Assembly: GCF_001552375.1 (NCBI RefSeq)
Contig: NZ_BCRB01000001.1
Span: forward strand, 1-64,000
DNA: 64,000 bases
From: Cellulomonas iranensis NBRC 101100 = JCM 18110
GTDB taxonomy: Bacteria > Actinomycetota > Actinomycetes > Actinomycetales > Cellulomonadaceae
Reading direction: 5' to 3'
Position 1 is the stretch's first letter. The number at the start of each line of letters is the position of its first letter. The notes beneath the pieces were generated by a model. That model saw only the letters and a program-made list of their open reading frames with translations. It was not told the DNA's origin and did no database searches. Positions 53,106 to 64,000 of the stretch are shown piece after piece. The translations under genes were made by a program, and so were the position numbers.

Positions 53106-54683
53106 GTGGCCGACGACGTCCTGACGACACCCCCGCCCGCCGACCGGCAGCCCGCCGGGGACCGCCCGGAGGCGGCGCCCCCGGCCGAGGGGGTGTTCAC
53201 CAACCCGGTGGTCTGGCAGGACTTCGCCGACGGCGACGTCATCCGCGTCGGCGACGTCTACTACTACTCGGCGTCGACCATGCACTACTCGCCGGGCGCG
53301 CCGATCCTGCGGTCGTACGACCTCGTGCACTGGGAGCACGCGGGCCACTCGGTGCCGCGTCTCGACTTCGACGACGAGCGCTACGGCCTGGTCGGCGGGC
53401 ACCGGTACGTCAAGGGCATCTGGGCGTCGACCCTGGGCTACCGGCCCGGCGACGCGACGTTCTACTGGTACGGGTGCGTCGAGCAGGACCGCACGTACCT
53501 GTTCACGGCGCCCGCGGTCGAGGGGCCGTGGACGCGCCGCGCGCGCCTCGAGACGCCGTACTACGACGCGGGGCTGCTCGTCGACGACGACGACACGCTG
53601 TACGTCGCGTACGGGAACACCACGATCAGCGTCGCGCAGCTCAGCGCCGACGGGACGCGCGAGGTGCGTTCGCAGGTGGTGCTCGAGACGCCCGCGAGCA
53701 TCGGCGTGCTCGAGGGCGCCCGGTTCTACAAGGTCGACGGGACGTACTACGTCTGGCTGACGCGCCCCGCGAACGGGCAGTACGTGCTGCGCTCGGCGTC
53801 GCCCTGGGGGCCCTACGAGCTGCGCGAGGTGCTGCTCGACCTGCCGGGGCCGGTCGAGGGCGGCGGCGTGCCGCACCAGGGCGGGCTCGTGCGCACGCCC
53901 GCGGGGGACTGGTGGTACATGGCGTTCACCGACGCCTACCCGGGCGGTCGCATGCCGACGCTCGCGCCCGTGACGTGGGAGGACGGCTGGCCGGTGCTCG
54001 GCACGGTCGACGGCCGGTGGGGCACGACGTACCCGCGTCCCGCGCTCGGGCCCGGGCCCGGGGTGGAGCCGCTCACGGGGGCGGACACGTTCCCCGGTCC
54101 GCGGCTCGCGCCGCGCTGGGAGTGGAACCACGACCCCGACGTCGAGCGGTTCACGGTGGGCGACGGCCTGCACCTCACGACCGCGACGGTCACCGACGAC
54201 CTGTACGCGGCGCGCAACACGCTGACGCACCGGCTGCAGGGACCGACCTCGACCGTCACGGTCGAGCTGGACCTGGCGGGCACGCTGCCCGGCGACCGCA
54301 CGGGGCTCGCGATGCTGCGCCAGACGTCCGCCTGGGTGGGCGTGCGGCACGAGGCGGACGGCTCACGCCGGGTCGTCATGACCGACGGCCTGACGATGGA
54401 CGCGTCGTGGGACACCGTGAGCACCGGGACCGAGCGCGCGGCGGCGCCGCTGACGGGGGCGCGCGTGTGGCTGCGCGTCGAGGCCGACGTGCGGCCCGGC
54501 GGTGCGGGGGCGGCCTTCGCGTGGAGCGCCGACGGCCGGACGTTCGCGCCGCTGGGCCCGTCGTTCGCGCTGGACGCCGACTGGCGGTTCTTCATGGGGT
54601 ACCGCGTCGGGATCTTCCACCACGCGACCGTCGCGCTCGGCGGGACCGCGACGGTGCGGCGGTTCGAGCTCGCGACGCCGTGA
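53106..54683 (+). CDS. Cytoplasmic GH43 beta-xylosidase/arabinofuranosidase
   Basis: Glycoside hydrolase family 43 enzyme of 525 aa with no signal peptide, so it acts on imported oligosaccharides. After a Pro-rich start the catalytic beta-propeller begins NPVVWQDFADGDVIRV (Asp base region), has YYDAGLLVDDDDTLYVAYG (pKa-modulating Asp) and GVLEGARFYK (general acid Glu), and is followed from about residue 320 by a C-terminal concanavalin-like domain (RWEWNHDPD, FMGYRVGIF). CAGAAT ends 6 nt before the GTG, suggesting a leaderless transcript. It closely resembles the secreted enzyme at 54868 throughout both domains. Confidence 0.9.
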   Translation: MADDVLTTPPPADRQPAGDRPEAAPPAEGVFTNPVVWQDFADGDVIRVGDVYYYSASTMHYSPGAPILRSYDLVHWEHAGHSVPRLDFDDERYGLVGGHRYVKGIWASTLGYRPGDATFYWYGCVEQDRTYLFTAPAVEGPWTRRARLETPYYDAGLLVDDDDTLYVAYGNTTISVAQLSADGTREVRSQVVLETPASIGVLEGARFYKVDGTYYVWLTRPANGQYVLRSASPWGPYELREVLLDLPGPVEGGGVPHQGGLVRTPAGDWWYMAFTDAYPGGRMPTLAPVTWEDGWPVLGTVDGRWGTTYPRPALGPGPGVEPLTGADTFPGPRLAPRWEWNHDPDVERFTVGDGLHLTTATVTDDLYAARNTLTHRLQGPTSTVTVELDLAGTLPGDRTGLAMLRQTSAWVGVRHEADGSRRVVMTDGLTMDASWDTVSTGTERAAAPLTGARVWLRVEADVRPGGAGAAFAWSADGRTFAPLGPSFALDADWRFFMGYRVGIFHHATVALGGTATVRRFELATP

Positions 54684-54714
54684 GGTCCGTCCGTGCCGTG
54701 ACCCCGCACGTGTG

Positions 54715-54730
54715 GTGAAACGCTTCGACA
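54715..54730. promoter_or_regulatory. LacI-like operator candidate upstream of the secreted GH43 gene
   Basis: GTGAAACGCTTCGACA contains GAAACGCTTC, an 8-of-10 palindrome with the central CG usual in LacI-family or cre-type operators. It lies just before a possible -35. No LacI gene is in the window. Confidence 0.4.
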
Positions 54731-54742
54731 CCGCGTGAGGTC

Positions 54743-54772
54743 TTGTCGGCGGCGGCGCGCCGTGGGCAGCAT
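54743..54772 (+). promoter_or_regulatory. Possible promoter of the secreted GH43 gene
   Basis: TTGTCG (54743-54748) and CAGCAT (54767-54772) are 18 bp apart, between the two operator-like sites. The -10 match is weak. Confidence 0.3.
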
Positions 54773-54814
54773 GACGCCATCCCGCCGTGCACGACACCGA
54801 CGTCGTGCGACATG

Positions 54815-54830
54815 GTGTGAACGATCACAC
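54815..54830. promoter_or_regulatory. LacI-type operator candidate in the GH43-RICIN leader
   Basis: GTGTGAACGATCACAC has perfect 6-bp arms around ACGA, a typical LacI-family operator for hemicellulose genes. It lies 37 bp before the ATG, where bound repressor would block transcription. Confidence 0.6.
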
Positions 54831-54867
54831 GACGTCGTCGGCGGTGCGCCCGCCCGAGGAGCACGCC

Positions 54868-58573
<3,706 letters not shown>

Positions 58574-58585
58574 CGTCGAGAGACA

Positions 58586-58621
58586 GCCGCCCCCGCACCG
58601 GGTCGACGGTGCGGGGGCGGC
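58586..58621 (+). terminator. Strong hairpin terminator after the xylanase gene
   Basis: A 15-bp perfect stem (58586-58600 with 58607-58621) with a 6-nt loop, 13 nt after the stop. Confidence 0.85.
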
Positions 58622-58673
58622 CCCACGTCCGGGGGCGCGCGTCGTCGGGCCGCAGCGTCCGCGCGGACCCGCG

Positions 58674-59654
58674 TCAGCGGCTCGTCGTGGCGTCCCACGC
58701 GAACGACGCGAGCCAGTGCGTCGCCACGAAGTCGTCGTTCGCGAGCGACGTCAGGCCCGCGGCGAGCAGCCGGTCGCCCGCATCGCGCAGCGCGCTCTCG
58801 TCGAGCGCGCGGGCGAGGCGGAACAGCGCACCGGCGCGCGAGAGGTTGAGGCCGTCGAGGTGCACGGCGTGCCCGTCGGTCGGGTCGACCACGCGCGCGG
58901 GTGCGGTGAGCTCGTCCGGCCGCGGCAGGAACGCCGCGAACCACGGGGCGAGCTCGTCGGGCGGCAGCACGCGGGCCATGAGGTCGGCCTCGGCGAGGCC
59001 GGGGGACAGGAAGTCGTGCCCGCTGCGCTCCCACGCGGCGGGCCAGCCGCGGTCGGCGCCGTACAGCCGGCGCGCGTGCGTGCGCAACGCGTCGGCGGCG
59101 TCGTCGTGCCCGAGGTCGTCGGCCGCCGTGAGCAGCAGCGCGAGCCCGAACGCGGTGTTCGAGTGCACGCCGTGCCGCACGGGGTGCTCGGTGCGCGCCA
59201 CCCACGGCACCACGAGGTCGAGCACCGTGCGGGCCAGCGGGGCGGTCGCCTCGGCCCACGCGGCCGCGGCGGGGTCGCCGGCCGCGCCGGCCGCCGCGCA
59301 CGACGCCGCGAGCCGCGCGGCCCACGCCCAGCCGTACGGCCGCTCGAACGCGGGGTGCGCGCGCAGGTACGCGACCTCGCCCGCGACCCGCTCCGGGGTG
59401 AGGTTCGCCGACAGCAGCGCACGCAGCGCGTCGTCCTCGTGGCCCGCGGCGAGCACCTCGACGCCCAGCCAGTGCATGTGGACGCACGAGTGCCAGTCGA
59501 ACGACGTGTGGAACGCGGGGTACAGCTCGGCGGGCGTGCGCACGTCGGCGGGCGACCCCGCGAGGTGCACGAGGTGGTACGGCCACGGCGTCGTGAGGTT
59601 CGCGCGGACGACGGCGGCGTAGCGGTCGGGCGGGGGCGGGGCGGGGTGCGTCAC
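58674..59654 (-). CDS. DUF2891 protein
   Basis: Cytoplasmic protein of 326 aa matching the DUF2891 family by SFDWHSCVHMHWLG, GVHSNTAFGLALLL, SGHDFLSPGLAEADLMARVLP and HLDGLNLSRAGALF. The repeated His and aromatic motifs and helical pattern suggest an (alpha/alpha)-barrel, as in some glycosidases, but its activity is unknown. The GTG at 59654 follows GAGAGG. It lies 20 bp after the DoxX gene on the same strand and downstream of GH127, so it probably belongs to that unit. Confidence 0.82.
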   Translation of the reverse strand: MTHPAPPPPDRYAAVVRANLTTPWPYHLVHLAGSPADVRTPAELYPAFHTSFDWHSCVHMHWLGVEVLAAGHEDDALRALLSANLTPERVAGEVAYLRAHPAFERPYGWAWAARLAASCAAAGAAGDPAAAAWAEATAPLARTVLDLVVPWVARTEHPVRHGVHSNTAFGLALLLTAADDLGHDDAADALRTHARRLYGADRGWPAAWERSGHDFLSPGLAEADLMARVLPPDELAPWFAAFLPRPDELTAPARVVDPTDGHAVHLDGLNLSRAGALFRLARALDESALRDAGDRLLAAGLTSLANDDFVATHWLASFAWDATTSR

Positions 59655-59674
59655 GCACCCAGCCTCTCGCGAGG

Positions 59675-60115
59675 TCAGCGCCGCGGGTGCGCGCGCCACG
59701 CGCGCCACGCGCCGGTCGACCACAGCGCCCACACCACGAGCAGGCCCTGGAACGGCAGCCGCGCGAGGCGCTTGGCGTCGGTGTCGAGCCCGAAGCCGTC
59801 CTTGCCCTCGAGGTACTGCGCGACGTTGCCCGGGAAGATCGCGACGAAGAACGCCGCCGCGGCCGCGCCGACCCACGGCCGGTAGCGGCGCGGCGCCACG
59901 ACCAGGACCGTGCCGAGGGCGATCTCGACGATCCCCGACCCGACGACCACGGCGTCGGTGCCCACCGGCACCCACGCGGGCACCTGCGCCTGGAACTCCT
60001 CGCGCGCGAACGTCAGGTGGCTCGTGCCCGCGAACGCGAGGAAGCCGCCGAGCGCCACGCGCCCGATCGTGCGGGCGACGCCGCCAGCCGTGCGGTCGCC
60101 GTCGTGGGTCGCCAT
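59675..60115 (-). CDS. DoxX-family membrane protein
   Basis: Four-helix membrane protein of 146 aa. ALGGFLAFAGTSHLTFAREEFQAQVPAWVP is typical of the DoxX/DUF417-like group, followed by GIVEIALGTVLVV and FPGNVAQYLEGKDGFGLDTD. Members act in redox or thiosulfate handling, but the link to arabinan use is unclear. GGCAGGA precedes the ATG. Confidence 0.82.
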   Translation of the reverse strand: MATHDGDRTAGGVARTIGRVALGGFLAFAGTSHLTFAREEFQAQVPAWVPVGTDAVVVGSGIVEIALGTVLVVAPRRYRPWVGAAAAAFFVAIFPGNVAQYLEGKDGFGLDTDAKRLARLPFQGLLVVWALWSTGAWRAWRAHPRR

Positions 60116-60263
60116 GCGCGTCCTGCCTCGGGGTCGGGCTCGGTCCGACCGGGCGACCGGGCCGGTCCCAGGCTACGGCGGCGGTCGCGGCGCGGCAGGT
60201 CGTGCGCGCGCCGACGCCCGCGGTGCGCCCGGGTGGGGCGGCGCCGCGGGCGTCGGGGACGCG

Positions 60264-62186
60264 TCAGACGGTCGGCAGCCAGACCCGCATCGTCGACGGC
60301 CCGCGCTCGGCCCACGCGTGGTACGGCACGAGCGGCACGAGCCGCGGCGCGTCGGGTGCGGGCGCGGGGTCGTCGCCGAACGGCCACGTCACGTCGGGCA
60401 GCGGGCGCGTCGCGACGGGGACGAGCACCGCGCCGTCGCGCTCGACGGGTGCGGCGTCGGTCGTGACGACGGCCGCGGCCACGTCCTGCCCGAGGTCGGT
60501 GGACTCGAGCGCGAGGACCAGCGGCCCGCGCTCGACCGCGACCTGCCCGCGCACCGCGTCGACGCGCGGGTCGGCGAACGTCCAGCGCGCGCGCACCGGC
60601 AGGTCGAGCACGACCTCCTGCCCGGCGGCCGGCCCGGGGACCGCGACGTACCCGGGCGCCGCCGCCTGCGACGTGCCGTCGGCGAGCGTGACGCTCGCGC
60701 CCTGCGCCCACGCCGGGACACGCAGCGTGAGCGTCCAGCCGCCCGCGGGCGCCTCGACCGCGCGGACCGTCACGCGACCGTCGTGCGGGTAGGCCGTCGT
60801 CACCTCGAGGGCCGCCGTGCGGCCCGCCGTCAGCTCGGTGCGCACCGTCGCCGGCGCGTACTGGTGCAGCTGCACGCCGTCGTCGTCGACCGTCGCGACG
60901 TACGTGCCGAGCGTCGCGACCGTGCGCGTGACGTTGGTCGGGCAGCACGACACCGCGAAGAACGGCGCGCGCAGGCTCGACGCCGCGCGGGGGCTCACCT
61001 CGTCCGGCGCGACCTCACGGCCGGGCACGCGCTGGTGCAGCGTGTTCGTGTAGTAGAACGCCCGGCCGTCCTGCGCGGGCGACGTCGCGACGACGTTGTA
61101 GAGCGTGCGCTCGACCGCGTCGGCGTGCCGCGCGTCGCCGTCCTGCAGCAGCAGGCGGTGGTTCGTCATGACCGACGCGATGCCCGCGCACGTCTCCGAG
61201 TACGACCGGTCCGGCGGCAGCTCGAAGTCGGCGCCGAACGACTCGCCCTCGTGGTGCGCGCCCATGCCGCCCGTCAGGTAGGTGCGCCGCGCGAGCGTCG
61301 TGAGCACCTGCCCGGTGACGGCCGCGAGCAGCTCGTCGTCGCCGTCCTCGACCGCGAGGTCCGCGGCGCCCGACGCGAGGTACAGGGCCCGCACGGCGTG
61401 CCCGTCGAGCACGGTGGCCTCGCGCACCGGCACGTCGTCCTGGAAGTACTGCGGGCCGAAGTCGATCTCGCCGAGCACGCCGTGCCCGCGCCGCTCGACG
61501 AACAGCCGCGCCTGGTCGAGGTACCGACGCTCACCGGTCACGCGGTACAGCTCGACCAACGCGACCTCGATCTCGGGGTGGCCGCACACGCCCTGCTGCG
61601 GGCCGTCGGCGCCGAACTCGCGGCACACCAGGTCGGCCGCGCGGATCGCGACGCGCACGATCTCGTCGTCGCCGAACGTGCGGGCCCGGGCCACGCCCGC
61701 CTGCACCAGGTGCCCGATGCAGTACAGCTCGTGGCCCCACTCGAGGTCCGACCACCGCGGCTGCTGCCCGGGGCGGCCGAACATCGTCGAGACGTAGCCG
61801 TCGGGCTCCTGCGCCGCGGCCACGCGCGCCGCGATCGACCGCAGGCGCCGGTCGAGGTCGGCGTCGCCCGTGCGTCCGACCTCCCAGGCCATCGCCTCGA
61901 GCAGCTTGTACGTCTCGGAGTCGGAGAACTCCCGACCCCGGCGGTCGCGCGGCAGCCGCCCCTCGACGGCGGCGTCGAAGTTGCCCGTCCAGCCGAGCCG
62001 CTCGAGCCAGCCCTCGACGTGCGTGATCATCGTGCGCGCGTTGAGCGCCTGCAGGTCGCCCCAGAAGCCGCCCGTGATCGTGACCTCGTCGAGGCCGAGC
62101 GGGCGCCAGCGGGCGCGGGACGGGACGGCCGGGCGGCCGTGCTGGTGGGGGCCGACGCGCAGGTCGACGGTCTCGGACGAGGGCAT
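60264..62186 (-). CDS. GH127 beta-L-arabinofuranosidase
   Basis: Cytoplasmic retaining glycosidase of 640 aa that removes beta-L-arabinofuranose. The zinc-thiolate active site of the family is intact: E331 and C333 in YSETCA, and C414/C415 in VSCCPTN, of which one Cys acts as nucleophile. GHPEIEVALVELYR supports the (alpha/alpha)6 barrel. There is no signal peptide. GGAG precedes the ATG at 62186. It lies 64 nt downstream of the ABC permeases, so it should process the sugar they import. With GH43 and GH10 enzymes nearby it makes the locus an arabinoxylan or arabinan module. Confidence 0.92.
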   Translation of the reverse strand: MPSSETVDLRVGPHQHGRPAVPSRARWRPLGLDEVTITGGFWGDLQALNARTMITHVEGWLERLGWTGNFDAAVEGRLPRDRRGREFSDSETYKLLEAMAWEVGRTGDADLDRRLRSIAARVAAAQEPDGYVSTMFGRPGQQPRWSDLEWGHELYCIGHLVQAGVARARTFGDDEIVRVAIRAADLVCREFGADGPQQGVCGHPEIEVALVELYRVTGERRYLDQARLFVERRGHGVLGEIDFGPQYFQDDVPVREATVLDGHAVRALYLASGAADLAVEDGDDELLAAVTGQVLTTLARRTYLTGGMGAHHEGESFGADFELPPDRSYSETCAGIASVMTNHRLLLQDGDARHADAVERTLYNVVATSPAQDGRAFYYTNTLHQRVPGREVAPDEVSPRAASSLRAPFFAVSCCPTNVTRTVATLGTYVATVDDDGVQLHQYAPATVRTELTAGRTAALEVTTAYPHDGRVTVRAVEAPAGGWTLTLRVPAWAQGASVTLADGTSQAAAPGYVAVPGPAAGQEVVLDLPVRARWTFADPRVDAVRGQVAVERGPLVLALESTDLGQDVAAAVVTTDAAPVERDGAVLVPVATRPLPDVTWPFGDDPAPAPDAPRLVPLVPYHAWAERGPSTMRVWLPTV

Positions 62187-62250
62187 GACGAGCTCCGGGG
62201 GTGGTTCGGTCCGGCGGTGCCGGGGCGGGCGGTGGGGGACGGGGCGCGGG

Positions 62251-63069
62251 CTACTTGACCGCGCCGACCGTCAGGCCGTCCTTGAGCTGGCGGTAGGTGA
62301 GGCTGAAGACGACGAGGATCGGGACGGACGTCAGCACGGCCAGGGCCATGAGGCCGGGCCAGTTGATGCCGAACGCCGAGACCTGCTGCGCGAGCAGCGC
62401 GCTGAGCGGGTAGCTGCCGGGCGTGAGGTAGAAGTTCACGGCGTAGAGGAACTCGCCCCACGCGAGCAGGAAGATCAGCGTCCCGACGGTGAAGACGCCG
62501 TTGCGTGCGACGGGCAGCACGACCTGCCAGAACGTCCGCAGGATCCCGGCGCCGTCGATCGACGACGCCTCCTCGAGCTGCGGCGGGACGGCCCGGAAGA
62601 ACGGGCGCAGCAGCAGCGTCGCGAACGGGATCAGCAGGGCCGCGTCGGCCAAAATCACCGCGGCCGTCGTGTCGAGCAGGCGCCAGCTGCTGAAGATCTG
62701 GAACAGCGGGATGACGGTCGCGGTCTGCGGCATCATCTGCAGCACGATCAGCATGCCGAGCCCGACGGTCGGCAACCAGCCGGTCGTGCGCGCCAGGCCG
62801 TAGGCGGCCGGCACGGCGATCGCCAGGACGAGCGCGGTCGCGCCGACGGCGATGGTCGCGGACTGCCCCATCGCGCGCCACAGCGTCGGCGTGATCGCCT
62901 CGCGGTAGGCGTCGAGGGTGGGGGAGAAGACGAACGTCGACGCGCGGTCGAACACGTCGCCCGAGCTCTTGACCGACGTGAGGAGGATCCACAGGATCGG
63001 CACGCCGTACATGAGCGTGAGGAGCAGCTTGGTGGCCACGGCGACCGGGCCGGCCTTCACCTGGTTCAT
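62251..63069 (-). CDS. Sugar ABC transporter permease (MalG-like)
   Basis: Carbohydrate uptake permease of 272 aa with six helices. The EAA loop is EEASSIDGAGILRTFWQVVLPVARNGV, the ATPase contact. TSVKSSGDVF after the first helix is typical of the MalG group. The ATG overlaps the stop of the other permease (ATGA). The ATPase gene is not in the window; many Actinobacteria use a shared MsiK elsewhere. Confidence 0.92.
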   Translation of the reverse strand: MNQVKAGPVAVATKLLLTLMYGVPILWILLTSVKSSGDVFDRASTFVFSPTLDAYREAITPTLWRAMGQSATIAVGATALVLAIAVPAAYGLARTTGWLPTVGLGMLIVLQMMPQTATVIPLFQIFSSWRLLDTTAAVILADAALLIPFATLLLRPFFRAVPPQLEEASSIDGAGILRTFWQVVLPVARNGVFTVGTLIFLLAWGEFLYAVNFYLTPGSYPLSALLAQQVSAFGINWPGLMALAVLTSVPILVVFSLTYRQLKDGLTVGAVK

Positions 63070-63971
63070 CCGTGCGCCTCCTCCTTGCGGATGCTGCGGG
63101 CGTACAGGACGGCCAGCACGAGCACGCCGAGCACGGCGACGACGGACGTCGCGGCGCCCAGGCCGTAGTCGTAGCGGACGAACGCCTGCAGGTAGCCCAG
63201 GAACGGCAGCGTGTTGGTGGCGGTGCCGGGCCCGCCGTAGGTCATGACGTAGATGAAGTCGAAGCTGCGGAACCCGTAGACGAGCGTGAGGATCAGCAGC
63301 ACGAGCGTCGTGGGCCGCACCGACGGGACCATGATGTGGCGCACCTGCTGCGACTTGGTCGCGCCGTCGAGCTGCGCGGCCTCGAAGACCTCGGGGTCGA
63401 TCGTCAGCAGGGCCGCGCGGTACACGAGCGCGTTGAACGGGATGACGGCGAACGAGTTCACGAACGCCACGGCACCGAGCGCCCAGTACTGGTCGTAGAG
63501 GAACGGCACGGGCGTGTCCCGCAGCCCGGTGGCGAGCAGCACGGTGTTGACCAGGCCGGAGTCGGCGAGCAGGAACTTCCACACCGACCCGTTGACGACC
63601 GGGGGCAGCGCCCACACGAACACCATGAGGGCGAGCAGCGCGCCCGACCACCGGCCCGACGTGCGCAGCGCGATCGCGCCGCCCAGGCCGAGCCCCATGC
63701 CGAGCACCGTGACGACCACGACGAACACCGCGGTGCGCGACAGCGCCGCGGTCGTGTCGCCGGACTCGAACCCGGCGCGCAGGTTCTCCAGGCCCGTGTA
63801 CGCCCAATCGGCGTTGAGGGTCGCGGCGGTGACCTTCGAGACGGCCATCCGCAGCAGCGTGACGAGCGGGTAGATGCTCAGCAGGCCGAGGAACACGGCG
63901 GCCGGGAGCAGGAACAGCATCCGGGTCTGCCGCGGCGGGCGGCGCCGCGGCCCAGGGGCCGGGCGGGTCAC
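63066..63971 (-). CDS. Sugar ABC transporter permease (MalF-like)
   Basis: Partner permease of 301 aa with six helices. The EAA loop reads EAAQLDGATKSQQVRHIMVPSVRPT. The start is GTG 63971; its GTGA overlap suggests it is coupled to a gene, probably the solute-binding protein, whose last codons lie at the window edge, though that gene cannot be identified. The pair should import arabino- or xylo-oligosaccharides for GH127 and the cytoplasmic GH43. Confidence 0.9.
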   Translation of the reverse strand: MTRPAPGPRRRPPRQTRMLFLLPAAVFLGLLSIYPLVTLLRMAVSKVTAATLNADWAYTGLENLRAGFESGDTTAALSRTAVFVVVVTVLGMGLGLGGAIALRTSGRWSGALLALMVFVWALPPVVNGSVWKFLLADSGLVNTVLLATGLRDTPVPFLYDQYWALGAVAFVNSFAVIPFNALVYRAALLTIDPEVFEAAQLDGATKSQQVRHIMVPSVRPTTLVLLILTLVYGFRSFDFIYVMTYGGPGTATNTLPFLGYLQAFVRYDYGLGAATSVVAVLGVLVLAVLYARSIRKEEAHG

Positions 63972-64000
63972 GGCCCGCCCGGCCGCCGGCGCGAGCGAGG

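Noticed and set aside
63968-64000. C-terminal codons of an upstream gene at the right edge
   Set aside because: The GTGA overlap hints at one, but ten Pro/Arg/Gly codons are too few to support a call.

Overview
The window is 64 kb of very GC-rich, densely packed DNA with Actinobacteria-type content: a fused E2/E1 2-oxoglutarate enzyme (Kgd), Tad-type pilus genes without accessory genes, FtsEX, many GTG starts and 4-nt stop/start overlaps, and a tmRNA whose tag reads ADSKRTDFALAA. The xylan- and arabinan-degrading genes with ricin-type carbohydrate-binding modules on the right suggest a cellulolytic Micrococcales member close to Cellulomonas. This assignment comes from gene content alone.

Layout. 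0-10.8 kb is core metabolism and envelope: kgd, an OmpR-type two-component pair, two CNNM/CorC membrane proteins, a secreted M15 carboxypeptidase and an aldose epimerase. 11.0-15.6 kb is a compact Tad/Flp pilus operon (ATPase, TadB, TadC, pilin, TadE-like proteins). 15.7-24.4 kb is a TetR-controlled accessory cluster around a sedoheptulose-7-phosphate cyclase of the 2-epi-5-epi-valiolone synthase type, with a tandem VOC protein, an SDR, a Tat-exported bicovalent-FAD oxidase, an acyltransferase, two cupins and an MFS exporter. It is a candidate C7-cyclitol natural-product locus. 24.5-38.9 kb is mostly housekeeping: universal stress protein, prfB, ftsE-ftsX-M23 hydrolase, smpB, DUF2207 protein, NDH-2-like enzyme, YwiC-like protein, a LigC-type DNA ligase and small membrane proteins.

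39.1-42.9 kb holds ssrA (tmRNA), then an island-like segment with one large protein gene of unknown function (786 aa, minus strand). Its 5' leader contains two tandem tRNA-shaped sequences (CCG and GTC anticodons) between a plausible promoter and the ribosome-binding site. I consider this the most unusual object in the window. 42.9-46.3 kb carries a cytosine-deaminase-like amidohydrolase, a GGDEF protein and an MDR oxidoreductase behind a perfect 28-bp palindrome. 46.7-53.0 kb is a six-gene, fully coupled operon in which a response-regulator receiver is fused to a PIG-L deacetylase, followed by an ATP-grasp ligase, a PHP hydrolase, a processive GT2 glycosyltransferase, a one-TM small protein and a membrane PAS histidine kinase. 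It looks like a phospho-signalled glycan or glycolipid modification system. 53.1-64.0 kb is a hemicellulose locus: a cytoplasmic GH43 and its secreted RICIN-tagged paralogue, a secreted GH10 xylanase, a DUF2891 protein, a DoxX protein, a GH127 beta-L-arabinofuranosidase and two sugar ABC permeases that run off the right edge.

No insertion sequence, integrase or CRISPR array was seen. Motif-based calls are from reading alone. No database search or structure prediction was run.
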